64,000 nt of DNA from Cricetomys ansorgei (lineage: Eukaryota > Chordata > Mammalia > Rodentia > Nesomyidae): NCBI GenBank assembly GCA_026225945.1, contig JAMJFZ010001089.1, forward strand, positions 564,501-628,500, in the 5' to 3' direction. The notes beneath the pieces were generated by a model. It ran no database searches. It saw only the letters and a program-made list of their open reading frames with translations, and was not told where the DNA came from. Positions 12,696 to 23,376 of the stretch are shown here, in pieces; position 1 is the first letter of the stretch; each line of letters starts with the position of its first letter. Position numbers and translations under genes: made by a program.

Positions 12696-13334
12696 CTTGC
12701 TGACTACGTTCTGGACGAGGCCAGTGCGGATGCCGTAGTCCCACTCGTGGCAGTCGCAATTTGAGTCGTTGTTCCCCTTGCCTGGAGGGGACGGGAGGGG
12801 TGGCGTGTCGCTGCTGTTGCTTCGGTTGCTCGTGGTCCCCCAGGAGGCAGTGGAGAAGGGGGTGGCCGGGGGGCTGGTCCAGTTGCCCATGTCGCCCCAC
12901 CGGCCAGTGACACTGGCACCCGCCAGCTCGGTGCCTTTGCCGGCCCCGCGGCACCAGAAGTTGGGCTGGTCCAGGAGGAAGGAGTCCGAGAACTGGCTGA
13001 AGCCGATGAACAGCGCCGGGATCCAGGTGAGCACCACCAGGGTCTTCTGGTAGCCGCCGCCCAGGCCCCCGAGGAAGGGCAGCACCGAGCCATCGTAGTC
13101 CAGCAACAGGAGGCTCGGGGCGGCTGCCGCCGCGCAGCAGCTCGAGTGCGGGCCGCCGCTGGGGTGCAACGCCGGCAGCGGCTGGATCTCCGCGCTGCCG
13201 CCGGAGCCTGCGCGTCCCCCGAGGGGCGCCGAGGCCGCCGCGTCCCCCGGCGGCAGGGAGCCGTTCTCCTCGGCTGGGGCCGGCTGCCTCCCGGCACCGC
13301 CACCCGCTGCCTCGCGCCGCCGGTCTATCGCCAT
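12696..13334 (-). CDS. Slc22a23: Slc22a23 coding exon 1 (N-terminal 213 codons)
   Basis: Encodes the N-terminus of SLC22A23, an orphan member of the SLC22 organic-ion transporter family (major facilitator superfamily, plasma membrane). I recognise the start MAIDRRREAAGG and the segment PSLLLLDYDGSVLPFLGGLG. Residues 1-95 are a Gly/Ala/Pro-rich cytosolic tail. Residues about 98-121 form TM1. Residues 122-213 are the start of the large extracellular loop typical of SLC22, with sequons at N151, N170, N173 and N189 and cysteines at 128, 193 and 195. The start is firm: the context is GCCATGG, and reading upstream in frame there is no other ATG before a TGA at 13592-13590. The exon ends after an AAG codon (phase 0), followed by GTAAGG, just where the family motif continues with Trp-Asp-Leu-Val. 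The full human protein is about 690 residues, so this is roughly a third. The remaining exons lie outside the window, to the left. Substrate is not known to me. Confidence 0.96.
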
Positions 13335-13600
13335 GGCCAGGGCCCGCGGCGCCCGCAGAGGCGCATAGAGCGCGGCGGAGCTCGGCGGGCGCCCGGGCAC
13401 AGAGCGCCGGGCCGGGCGCCTGCAGCCGCCGCCGCCGCCGCCGCCAAGGAGGGCCCGCGGCCGGAGAGAGCGCTCCGGGCCCGGTGCGTCAGGCCGCCCC
13501 CATGTCACCCGCGCACCCCCGCGCCCTGAGCGCCGCGGCACCCGTTCCGGCGCCGGGCAGAGGCCGGTGGAGCCCTCAGCCGCGGCGACTCATCCGCGCC
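13335..13600 (-). promoter_or_regulatory. Slc22a23: Probable 5' UTR of Slc22a23 with upstream AUGs
   Basis: Directly upstream of the start codon. It contains three ATGs out of frame with the main ORF: 13593 (six codons with stop), 13503 (five codons with stop, MGAA, strong context with G at -3 and +4) and 13366 (14 codons with stop, weak context, overlapping the true start and ending at 13325). A (GGC)7 run lies at 13425-13445. Whether all are in the mature mRNA depends on the unmapped transcription start. Confidence 0.6.
13425..13445. repeat. (GCC)7 / (GGC)7 trinucleotide run in 5' UTR
   Basis: Seven uninterrupted GCC units on the plus strand (GGC in the transcript sense). A shorter run of about five units is at 13749-13763. 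Confidence 0.9.
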
Positions 13601-13881
13601 GGGGCCCGGGAGCCCTCCGAGCTCCGAAGCTCTCCGCTGCCGCGCGCCGGCCGGGGAGGAGAAGGAGCCGGCGCCGCGCTGGACGCGCGCCCTTGTCGCG
13701 ACTCGCAGCCCTGCGGACGCCGGTGCCGGTTGTGCTGGGGCCGCCGCTGCCGCCGCCGCCGCCGCTGCCGGCCGCCGGCTGGGAGGTCCTCCGCGGACTT
13801 CGGGCGCTCCCGGAAGCCGCGAGCTCGCAGCCAGCCTGCGGAGCTGGCCGCGCTCTCGGCTTACCGAGCCGGCCTCCGCCT

Positions 13882-13900
13882 CCCGCCCCGGCCCGCCCCC
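13882..13900. promoter_or_regulatory. Tandem GC boxes (Sp1/KLF type)
   Basis: Two adjacent CCCGCCCC-type motifs about 550 bp upstream of the start codon in the CpG island. Binding is inferred from the motif only. Confidence 0.5.
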
Positions 13901-14446
13901 TCTCCCCCCGCCGAGGTGGAGGTAACCGCGGCACCTGCTGCGCCGCTCCTGCGCGCGAGCGCCCCCTCCAGCCGGGCCGCGCCGCCGCCAGATCCGATAG
14001 ACGCAGGGGCGGGGGAGAGGGACACCCCGGCCGCCGCAGGATCCCCAGGGTCCCCACGGAGTCGTCGCTGGCGGGAAGTGAGGGGGACAGGGTCGTCTCG
14101 AGTACCACAGCCGCAAGGCACCCGCACCCCGGGCACACCGGTTCTCGGTGACCTCTGTTCGTTTCAGAGGTGCCGGTTACCCCACTCCAGGTCCTGAGCC
14201 CGAGGATTGTCCGCCTTCCAGAACAACCCTCTGCGCTTTTTCCAGACTCACATACGGCGGCTTTTTATGGCCACGGAGCAGGGGCAAGAAGGCGGATTTG
14301 CCAGTTTTAGGTTGAGAGTCCTTCGCAACGCTGGGTCACGCGCGACCCACTGCAGCACCCACCCCAAAGCGCCATTACTTTCCCTGCTCTAGAATGAATG
14401 CCAAATAAACACAATGCAGGAAGCCTATTCCTTCAACAGGACGGGG

Positions 14447-14470
<24 letters not shown>
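14447..14470. repeat. (AC)12 microsatellite
   Basis: Perfect AC dinucleotide run just upstream of the Slc22a23 CpG island. Confidence 0.97.
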
Positions 14471-14477
<7 letters not shown>

Positions 14478-17400
14478 ATGCAATCATGAATGAGGGCGGC
14501 CTACCCCACCCCCCTCCCCGAGGTCTTGGATTCACAATTCCAATGCTGTATGCGCAGACATACACATCTACACCTCGCAAGCAATCCAACTGCTCTCGGC
14601 GCCCCGGACACCAGCGCCAACCTTGCCCAGCCAGCACTATATAAATAACACCAGCCCTGCGGCAAACGGCCGCATTAGCATATTTTCTCCCGGGAGCCTG
14701 GCCTGACACCGGTGAGAATTATGCGGCTTCCATCCCTAGCTTCACTACATTCTGGAGACATTTCATATCCTGAGAAGCTTATTAATGGAATTAATGGAAA
14801 TCTGAAATGAAGCAATCTATCTCCAGTCTTACTTAGCACAGGGGAGAAAGCGTGCGCTCGCTTTCCAAAAACATATCCTGCGAGTACACATATGGAACGC
14901 GTTCTTTAAGCATATCACCATTATGTGCTCAGCTGCGTGTTGTATAATTTAGTGGGAGACATTAAAAAAAAAAAACATGCAGCTCAGTTTTCGAGGCAAC
15001 ATATACTCACTGCTGAAATTCTGGCACTGGGAGAGAACTATTTCTGAAGACTGCCAGAAGGGCTGGACCTTGGGGAACCCAACTGTGAACTCTCCTGAGT
15101 GGCTGGGAAGGCGAGATTAGATAACAATAGGCAGAAGAGACACAGGCTGCAGAAGACACTAAAAGTCTGGGAAACCCGGTCTGGAAACTTAAGCATATTT
15201 AATGACATACTTGAATAAGAACGTCAGTATGAGACCCATCACTTTGTATAATGATTATAAGCTAATAAAGTGGTATTTTAAAAGATCGTTTGGGACAGTG
15301 CATCCTGCCAATGCATGTGATAATGTTCTTTTTTTTTTTTTTTTCAATGTCACCTTATTGGTTAAACTTATCTTTCTTGCTCCTCCTCTTCACTTGACGA
15401 GCTAATATTTGAGAAGAGCTGACCCCACTCACCAGAACAGAGTCAGCACTCAATGAAGGTTAGACGTTCACTATGGGCTCCACCCGTTACACACAGCTTA
15501 CATTTTCTTATCTGAATTGAAATGTAACCGGCAGCGCTTTCTTGCATCCCCCTTCAGTGCTGGCTCTTTCAAAGGAAGCCTTCCTGGTGTCTGGGTCTGC
15601 CTCCTTTACCCACCTGCTCACTAGGATCCTATTTGGTGTTCTGTAACTCAGTGCAAAACACAGTCATAGGTCTTAATAATGGCTTGTCTAGTGGTAATAA
15701 TAAGAGTCTTGGGGAACTTTGGTGGGGTTTGCTTTCAGATCGACAGTCATTCAATCCTTGTATTCAGGGCTGAGATGGAGTGAGACTTAGGTGTCTGAGC
15801 AACTGCTGATTTTAGATCCTTAGCTACCTAACTTCCAGGGTTATTTCATTTCAACATGCAGGGACAGATTACCAACCATGGGAGTTTAGAAAGATGTTTG
15901 TTTAAAAGGAGACAGATATTCTTTGGTAATCATTTTTTCTACATATGTATATATCAAAACATCCTGTACAATTAAATACGTGCAATGAAATAAAGTTTAG
16001 AACCTTACAAAAATAAGGACTATAAGAATAAAGCCTGTTTGCCCTTTTAAGAAAAGCGATTTATTAATGTGTGCTTTTGGGTGGGAGACTCTGAAAAATG
16101 GTGCCCTCTAAAGACCAAGTGGAAAGAAACGAACACCAAACGTTTGGGATTCAGCAGCAGCAGCAGCTGCCTGGACCCAGGCATTGTTATTAAGTTAATG
16201 ATTAGATTAGGGGTTCCTCTAAATCCCTCTTGGATCAACATTTCTCCCCAAATCTAGTCAAGAAGATTAAAATGTAACTAATTTAAAATAAACTGGCCTT
16301 CTGTTTATTAAAACGCACCACAAGTGACCTCATCATAAGCCCTCGAACAAAAGGTGTGAAGCAGACTCTGCAGAAGAAGCAGACTTGGTAGAAGAAAGCC
16401 TCCTCCAAGGTGAGTATTTTAAGGCCACCCACCTAGTATAGAAAGGCACAAAGGACACTTGCTAGCAACATTCCCACACCTAGTTTTCTGCACGGCCTTT
16501 GCTATTCCCCGCTGTTTGTCTTGCTTACCTACTGATTTTGCTACCTTCCACCTCCAGGAGGTAAGCACCTCGTGGTTTCCCTGCTCAGCTGTGTTCCTCG
16601 GAGCAGTAACAGTTCCGGGTACATTTGACTGAGTTGCACCCAGCTGTGCTATCTGATGGTGCCATCTATGAAGATCTACAACTGGCTTTCATTTGGTTCT
16701 TAAGTCATTAAGCAAGCTTTTCATATTTGTTTAACCTCTCAAACATAGTGCTCAGCGGAACCAACATGAGAATTCAGAAGAACCTGACAATCATTTGCCT
16801 TGTAAGCCATTGTGGTTAATGGATTAGCTCTTGATATGACGTTGTCTTTGGCTTGCAGATGAAGTGCAGCTCACAGACTACACACAAGGGTTCCAAAAAC
16901 ATCACTGCCGGTGTTTCAAAATGGAAGGACCGAACATGTCTTTTAAACATGTTTTTTTTTTTTTTTCCAAATGTTTGGGAATTCTCCTGACACAGTGGAA
17001 GTCTGGCCTTTTTCTTGCCCCATATCTGTGGGGCTATCCTACCTTGAAATACAGTAAGCAAGCAAGAGTTCCCCAGCTTGTCTTTAACCCTGCCTGGCAC
17101 ACACGCACATCATCTTCTGCCCCCTGCTAGCATCTCCATTTAAGTTCATGACCCTAATTCATATTAGCATCCTGAGTGCACTGATGGCCATAAAGAAGCT
17201 GAGTCATCCTTTCTTCCTTTGACATTCTGTTAAGTAATCTACCACTTTGCAATTCCCCCCGAGCTGAGAGCATGAAAATATGATGAAACCTAGTAGACAA
17301 CATAGTTGGATAGTCCCCCCCACCCCCACCTTGGAGATATCAGAACAAATATGATTTGGGGTTTACCTCTAAAATTAAAGGGCACCCAATTTTAAAAGTT

Positions 17401-18115
17401 AATTCCAAGGAATTGGTGTCAGGATTAACTAACTTTAATTAAGAACCAAGTCATACTAAATGGGCTTTGGACTGTTTCTGCTCATCTGTTCATTTCCTTA
17501 ATATTTGAATCATAGGCGGGTAGATCACACACTGCTGCATGATTCTCTCATTTTTGGCAGCTTAATTTCTTCCCTTCAGACACTTGCTTGAAAGATAGGT
17601 TACCTTGCTTACCAGGAGTGCTCCCTTATTGCGATGTGAAGCAACTCCCAGCTGTAGCTGTGTATGTAGTATTCAGACATTATTTTTTATCATCCTTTGG
17701 CTTCTGGAATGTCAACTCTTACTCTTTAACAGGGAATCTGACATTTACAAAACCTATCATAAATCAAAATGAAAAAGCTACTTTCGTTCTGTGGCAGAAG
17801 CAATAAAAATGTCACACAATCTCTCCCAAGGAAAACTGCACATAGTACCTGGAAGAGAAGCCACCTGCTTGTCTACTACAAGCCAGATCCATCCTTCCTG
17901 ATTGCAAATCATGGGGAAATAACAAAGTCTTCCATGCAAATAGCTACTTCACTGCCAATGGGATCAGCAGAGCTCAGTTGCTTTCAAAGGCTTGATTAAA
18001 ACTTAATTTCAAAGTCTTTTATTGAGTTTAAAAAAAATTCATCTATCAATGATTTTTGATGTTGTTGTTATTGGTAGTGGTGGTGGTGGTAGTAAAAAAT
18101 CTGTTGCCTTTGTGG
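14471..18115. other. Upstream intergenic, no recognised transposon
   Basis: About 3.6 kb upstream of the promoter with no SINE, LTR or L1 that I can recognise, and a strong CTCF-like motif at 17117-17130. Likely to hold conserved regulatory sequence; no gene. Confidence 0.5.
17117..17130 (-). promoter_or_regulatory. Candidate CTCF binding site
   Basis: The minus strand reads CTAGCAGGGGGCAG, matching the CTCF core CCASYAGRKGGCRS at 13 of 14 positions. It lies about 3.8 kb upstream of the Slc22a23 start codon in sequence without recognisable repeats. Occupancy is inferred. Confidence 0.5.
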
Positions 18116-18167
18116 AAAATAGATGATAGATAGGTAGATAGATAGATAGACAGACAGACAGATAGGG
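18116..18167. repeat. (GATA/GACA)n microsatellite
   Basis: Runs of GATA then GACA units, about 50 bp. Confidence 0.93.
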
Positions 18168-18684
18168 TGAGGTAGACTGCTAGACCAGGCTGACCTTACA
18201 GGTAAACCCTAAATGCTTTGTTCCAGCATGGGAACAAGCTGCCCTCTGTTTAATGAGACTCACCCTGAACTTAGCTTCTAGGGGTGAACACTGGGTTTAG
18301 GTTATGGGTAAGCAATGTGTACACTGTCATTGCCATGAAGACTTTGTGGAAGGACAATTGAGTAACAGAGATTTAGGGCAAGGACTTTTCACTTCTTAAG
18401 ATGAGCAAAGAATATTTAAATAACCCTTTGTCTCTGTCTCTTCCAATTGGAATACAGATGAAGAACCCCACCCCACCCCCGGTAGATGGTCTAGATTTTT
18501 CCTAATCAAATCTAAAGCCAATAAATAGATCTCTTTAAATGACTAGAACCTACAGAAAAATAGTCAATCCCCTCAAAGATGCAGTATACTGTAGACCCAG
18601 AATATACCTTCTGAAACTACACTCTTTACCCAATGTCTTTTTGTTATTGTTTTAAAGATAACTTTTATGTGTCTGATTCTTCAT

Positions 18685-18785
18685 TTTAGAAACAGACATC
18701 ATGTAACCCAGACTAGCATTGAACTTATTATCTTTCTGTTTTGGCCTCCTGAGTGGTTTTTACTGTGATAGCATGCCATCTTAGT
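18685..18785 (-). mobile_element. Very old B1/PB1-like relic
   Basis: Reverse-orientation remnants: 'tgtaacccagactagcattg' and 'ggcctcctgagtgg'. Highly diverged. Confidence 0.5.
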
Positions 18786-18879
18786 GGCATTTATATTTGT
18801 ACTATATTTATATAGTATCCATTTATATTTGTAGTTTTTGCTATAGAAATAATAACATTTAACTTAAAACCCTCTAAGA

Positions 18880-19011
18880 GCACTTGGAAGGCAGAGAGGC
18901 AGGTAGATTTCTGAGTACAAGGCTGGCCTGATCTACAGAACTAGCTTCAGGAAAGCCAGGACTACACAGAGAAACCCTGTCTCAAAAAGACAAAACAAAA
19001 CAAACAAAAAG
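18880..19011 (+). mobile_element. 5'-truncated B1 SINE
   Basis: B1 from the 'gcacttggaaggcaga' position to an A-rich tail, flanked by a perfect 10-bp target duplication (ccctctaaga) at 18870-18879 and 19012-19021, so the truncation arose at insertion. Confidence 0.95.
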
Positions 19012-19083
19012 CCCTCTAAGATAGCTCACAGTTTAGACTAAAATAATATCCATGGCATTAGGCAAAAAATAAATTTTTCTTTG

Positions 19084-19156
19084 AAGTGCTGGAGGAGTAA
19101 ACTTGAGACCGGAACAGGCTAGGTGGGTAAACTACCACTGAGCCGCTTCAGCCCTA
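19084..19156 (-). mobile_element. ID/B4-type SINE fragment
   Basis: On the minus strand reads as an ID-like tRNA-Ala derived head: 'ggctcagtggtagtttaccc'. Confidence 0.75.
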
Positions 19157-19767
19157 GACAAATGTTTTACTTACACTCAATGGTGCTGACCACATGGTTG
19201 AAAAATAAGCTATGTATGGCTAGGAAATGTCCCTCTGAATCTTGAGTGTTGAAGGTTTCACCCTCAGGGTATTGGTGATAAGAGTCAGAGTGTCAGAAGG
19301 TGATTGATCATGGATTAAACCATTTATGGAGTCATAACTTAATGGACCATTGTATGTGGTGGAAACGTCAGGCCGTGGATCCCAGTTGGAGGAAGTAGGT
19401 TACTGGGGATGGAAGTGTAGAAGTATAAGCTGGTGTTTCTTCTGTCTTCCTGGAAGCCACGAGCAACAGGTTTTCTCCACCTGACACTTCCATCATAATG
19501 GACTAGTTCACTCCAGATCCAGAAACAATAGAGCCAGGTCATGGTGGACCAAAACCTCTGAGAGGCAAGCTGACATTAAACTGTCCTCCTTTCTCCTTTC
19601 AACTGTTTTAAAACAGCGACAGAAATCTGACTTGAACACAGTGTGTGCTTACTGTTTTCAGTCTAAACTCTGTACCCTCTTACAGTGTTTCTAATTAAAT
19701 TTTATTGTTTCTGTAGCAAAAACTATAAACGTGTGAAGTCATCAAGATATTTTATGTTACTGAATTT
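19157..19767. other. Intergenic, no recognised element
   Basis: About 600 bp of sequence without a recognised repeat or gene. Confidence 0.4.
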
Positions 19768-19974
19768 TTAAATTTTATTATTATTATACTTATGTGTACC
19801 TGTGTTTTGCCTGTGCGTATGTGTCTGCACCACATGCATGCAGTTCCCACAAAGTCCAGAAGGCATCGGACCTCCTGGAACTGGAGTTACAGATGGTTGA
19901 GAGCTGCCATGTGGGTGCTGGGTCCTTTGCAAGAACAGCCAGTGTGTTTAACTGCTAAACCATCACTGTAGGTC
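19768..19974 (-). mobile_element. B3 (B2-family) SINE
   Basis: Reverse B3: T-rich tail complement, 'gtgttttgcctgtgcgtatg', 'aactggagttacagatggtt', and the tRNA-like head complement at the right. Imperfect flanking repeat 'gttactgaattttt' / 'gttagtgatttttt'. Confidence 0.88.
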
Positions 19975-20429
19975 CTGTTAGTGATTTTTTTTTATTGAAA
20001 CTAAATTTAAACATTTTAAACTCTGAGAACATGTTTTTCTATTGATAAAGCAATTCACCACAATAATATCAACAAAGCACCTAGTATTCAGAACTTAGTG
20101 TCTAATACCATTGTCCATTGAAGGAGCCAGGACTCCTCTGTGGAATGTTTGACTCTGGGACTACAGTAGGAAGTATGCAGGATGATCCTAGGGCATCATG
20201 GAGTGCCAGGAGGCACCTCTTCACACTCACCCCATCTGCTCGCTGGAGTAAGTCACAGAGACACAAGAACTGACTGAAAGAGCTGGCAAAAGGAGGGCTT
20301 GATCTCTGGGGCAACTTGAGCAGTAAATACCACAGGGTGACAACCCAGAACATAGCCTAGCTGCAGATCTATACTGATAAAAATAATGATCAAATAAATG
20401 AATACATATCATAAATAAATGACTGACCA

Positions 20430-20970
20430 CAAACCAGAGACGTTTGCACACTCATGTTTATTGTTGTACTGGTCACAATAGCTAAGAAATGGAGCCAGTC
20501 CACATGAATGAGTGAATGAATGAATGAACATAATCAAACACACAATGATTTTTCCTTCATTAAGAAATCAGGACATTTGCAGGAAAATGCAAAGAACTGG
20601 CGATCATTATGTTCAGGGAACTAAGCCAGACTCAGAAAGACTGGTCCACATTTTCTCTCATACCCGCAGTCTGGTTTTAAACTTATATGCATGCATATGT
20701 GGAGATCATGGCAGTAGAAGGAAAGAAAGTATGGGGGAAGAAAGAGAGAGACCTTAAGTGGGGGATGGGAAGCAGGAAAAAAGGATCCATGACCTACAAA
20801 GGACAAGGAAGCTGAAAGGGGAGGGAACTCATTGAGATGGGGAAAGGGCCAGCAAGGGAGGGCACAGAAGATGGGGATGAGTAAGAACAGTATAATGACA
20901 TACATGTATGAAAATATAAAATGAAGCATTACATTGTACGCCAACTTCGAAATTGGTAAAACAAATGACT
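20430..20970 (+). mobile_element. Rodent L1 3' end fragment (Lx-like)
   Basis: 'tgtttattgttgtactggtc' and 'acaatagctaagaaatggag' are the conserved distal ORF2 segment; 'gaactaagccagactcagaa' follows; the end 'acattgtacgccaacttcga' matches an old rodent L1 3' UTR. No coding capacity. Confidence 0.72.
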
Positions 20971-21317
20971 TCATAAGGATGGAAGAGTAGATCTTTAACG
21001 CATAATAATTATAACTTATGAAGATGCTCTGCTCTCAAGGAAATGGAAATATGACTCCTCTCTCCTTGGGGGGAGGGCTGCACATAGTGACTTCTTGTAT
21101 ACTGTGGGAAGCAAGGGGAGGAAAACAATGGAGGAGTGAGCGAGGCAAGAATAGGAAAACCTACAAATACTTCCTCGATTGGTTCCCAAGTCGGAGACCT
21201 AGGAATTGCAACCCAACATCTGTCTTGTTCCATTTGCTTTTGTGTCTCCATATTCTACCACATTCTTACCATAGACTTAGGTTTAGCATTTATTTTGTTT
21301 GTTGATTTATTTGTTTA

Positions 21318-21452
21318 TTTGTTTGAGGCAGGTCTCGGGTCTCACGTGACCAGGCTGACCTGCAACTCACTATGTTATGTTACGTTTTTTATCCTCCTGC
21401 CTCAGCTACTGGAGTCCCAGAATTACAGGTGTGTATCTCCACACTCAGCTCT
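21318..21452 (-). mobile_element. Old B1/PB1 SINE
   Basis: Preceded by TTTG repeats (tail complement). 'gaccaggctgacctgcaact' and 'cctgcctcagctactgga' identify a reverse 7SL-derived SINE. Confidence 0.75.
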
Positions 21453-21734
21453 GAGCATACATTTAAACCAAGGCCTTCTTTTGTTTCTTGAAGCTTTTCC
21501 TGCTCGTTAAGCTCCTCAGTGATCCATTTCTTTAACGTTAACACAGAACCTCTGGGCAAGTTGCAAAATACATGTGTACAGAAGAACCAGCCCATTTTCT
21601 AGATGGCGTGACAAAGCACATTGTAGCCTCCAGGTGAACGCTCTTTGACAGAGTCTTTTTATCAGCCACAAAGATCCTGTGAGTATAAATGTATCCACAT
21701 TCGAGTAAAACTCCATTTTCTGGTATATGCCCCT

Positions 21735-21833
21735 GAAGGATGGAGGCCCTGATTTATCTTCCTCTGTAGTCCTCTTGCATGTCACGGGGCCTGGCACTTG
21801 TAAGTATTTGCTGAATGACAGAAGGAAGGAAGA
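21735..21833 (+). mobile_element. L2 3'-end relic
   Basis: 'cctggcacttgtaagtattt' followed by 'gctgaatgacagaagg' matches the ending of mammalian L2. Confidence 0.55.
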
Positions 21834-22005
21834 ATGGGATGACAGTATTTTCCAGAGAGGGAAGGCACAGTCCTTTCTAAGTGAGAGGACCAATGGGAGT
21901 GAAGAGCCAGTTGAGGTGAAGACGAAGGCAAGTGCAGGAATGTGTAAGATCTGTCTGTCTGCGCAGTGGATGGCTTTTCCACAGTGTGATTTACTTCTAG
22001 TAACT

Positions 22006-22180
22006 GCTATAATTTGGATCAGGAATGTTTCCCCAAGGCTAAAGTCAAAGACTTTATTCCTGGCCCATGGCCCTTTTGTAATGTTGTAACCTTTTGAGAG
22101 TAGGGCATAGTGGAATAAAGTGGGGTCTCTGGGGCACAGCCTTGAAAGAGATACTGGGTAGCATTCTAGAGCAGACTGTA
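22006..22180 (+). mobile_element. MaLR/MLT1-like LTR fragment (5' part)
   Basis: 'tgctataatttggatc' start, then 'aatgtttccccaaggctaaa' and 'tgaaagagatactggg' blocks in the order seen in old ERVL-MaLR LTRs. Non-coding relic. Confidence 0.55.
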
Positions 22181-22423
22181 TCTTCTAGGTGAATGACCTT
22201 TGACAAGATTCTTTTCATCAACCTCCTCCTGTCCATCTCCCTGTTTATTGGGCCGCTGTCAGGTGAGTAATTTTCTCTTCTGCCCTTCCCCACCGGGATG
22301 TACTGCTTTGTAGATACAGAGGCATCAATGCACAAATGGCCACAGCCCAGAACCTCCGACAGTGTGAGCTGAATTATTATTATAATTATCTTATAAACAG
22401 CCCAGCTTTTAAAAAGGAAAAAT

Positions 22424-22622
22424 CTAGGGGCGTCAGAGATGGGTCAGTGGTTAAGAGCATTTGTTGCAGAGGTTCAGTTTCCAGCACATACCTGATGGAT
22501 GGTTCGCAACCATCTGTAACTCCAGGTCTAGGGGAATCTAACACTCACTTCTGAGCTCTGCAGGCACCAGGCATGCATGTGATACTCAGGCAAAACACCA
22601 TGTACATAAAAAAAATCTAAAG
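22424..22622 (+). mobile_element. B3 (B2-family) SINE
   Basis: 'cagagatgggtcagtggtta' head, 'ccatctgtaactccaggtct' middle, 'aaaacaccatgtacataaaa' tail. Confidence 0.9.
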
Positions 22623-22654
22623 GAAAGGGGGAAAGCTGCAGGGAAGTACCACAT

Positions 22655-23185
22655 TTAACCATCCAAGTCAACTGAAGTATGATTCGCATACATGATTCAT
22701 AGGTTCAGTCTGACGATGTACACGCACCTTTGTAGTCCAAACAAGAGCAAACCATTTCATTCACCTGCAGAATGGTCTGTTGTGTTCTTTACAACCAACC
22801 TCCTACTCCCGCATGACACTCCAGGCAGCTGTTGGTCGGCTTTCTCAAACAGATTGTATTTTCCTGCTCTAGAATCCTGAAGAAGTAGAACCAGGCAACA
22901 CCTGCTTTTTCGTGTCTGTTTATCTCATGTTGCACACAGCTTGTGAGATCTACTCCTGTGTGGTTGTTGCCTCTACTGGCCTTTCATCCCTTTTTGTTGC
23001 TAAGTAGCATTCTGCCTTATTGTTATCTGGTCTCCTGTTCATGGGCATTTTGGCTACTTCCACCTAGGGACCAATGTGAACAAAACTACTGTGAACTTTC
23101 ATGAAGAGTTCTTTGTACCAATACAATTCACTTCTCTCGAGTACATAATCTAGGTATAGTCTGGGATTCTGCTTGACATGCTCAT
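22655..23185 (+). mobile_element. Ancient L1M 3' UTR relic
   Basis: 'tttttgttgctaagtagcat', 'gttcatgggcattttggcta' and 'aaactactgtgaactttcat' are the characteristic ancient L1 3' sequence (stop in growth, 'TTCATGGGCATTT' block). Confidence 0.75.
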
Positions 23186-23229
23186 AATTTTCATAATTTT
23201 CCGGCAAGCAATAAATAAACAAAAGCAAG

Positions 23230-23305
23230 GGCCGGGAGTATAGATCAACAGTGGCATACTTGCCTATCATGTACAAGGTCCTGGGTTCAATCCTCAGTAC
23301 TGCCA
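23230..23305 (+). mobile_element. ID-type SINE
   Basis: tRNA-Ala-like: 'ggccgggagtatagatcaac' head and 'aaggtcctgggttcaatcct' box B, followed by AAAT-rich tail. Confidence 0.82.
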
Positions 23306-23376
23306 ATAAATAATAAATAAGTAAATAAACAATGATTGAATGAGTGCACAAAATCTGAGAAAGCAAAAACAAGCCA

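Larger units (their letters stand above)
12640..14150. promoter_or_regulatory. Slc22a23: CpG island over Slc22a23 promoter and exon 1
   Basis: GC content and CpG density rise abruptly near 12.64 kb and fall again near 14.15 kb, against CpG-depleted flanks. The island spans coding exon 1, the 5' UTR and the upstream promoter. No TATA box is evident. GC boxes (CCCGCCCC types) cluster at 13882-13900 and more lie nearby, as expected for a broad, Sp1-type housekeeping promoter. The exact transcription start cannot be read from sequence. Confidence 0.9.

Noticed and set aside
13335..13541. N-terminal extension of the Slc22a23 frame to 13541
   Set aside because: The first codon of that extension is GTG, not ATG; no in-frame ATG occurs before the TGA at 13592-13590, and the recognised protein starts MAIDRRR at 13334.
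13484..14197. Long plus-strand frame (237 codons) antisense to the Slc22a23 promoter, plus other frames in the CpG island
   Set aside because: GC-rich DNA lacks stop codons in all frames. The translations are Arg/Pro/Ala-rich, have no family resemblance, and lie over a promoter.
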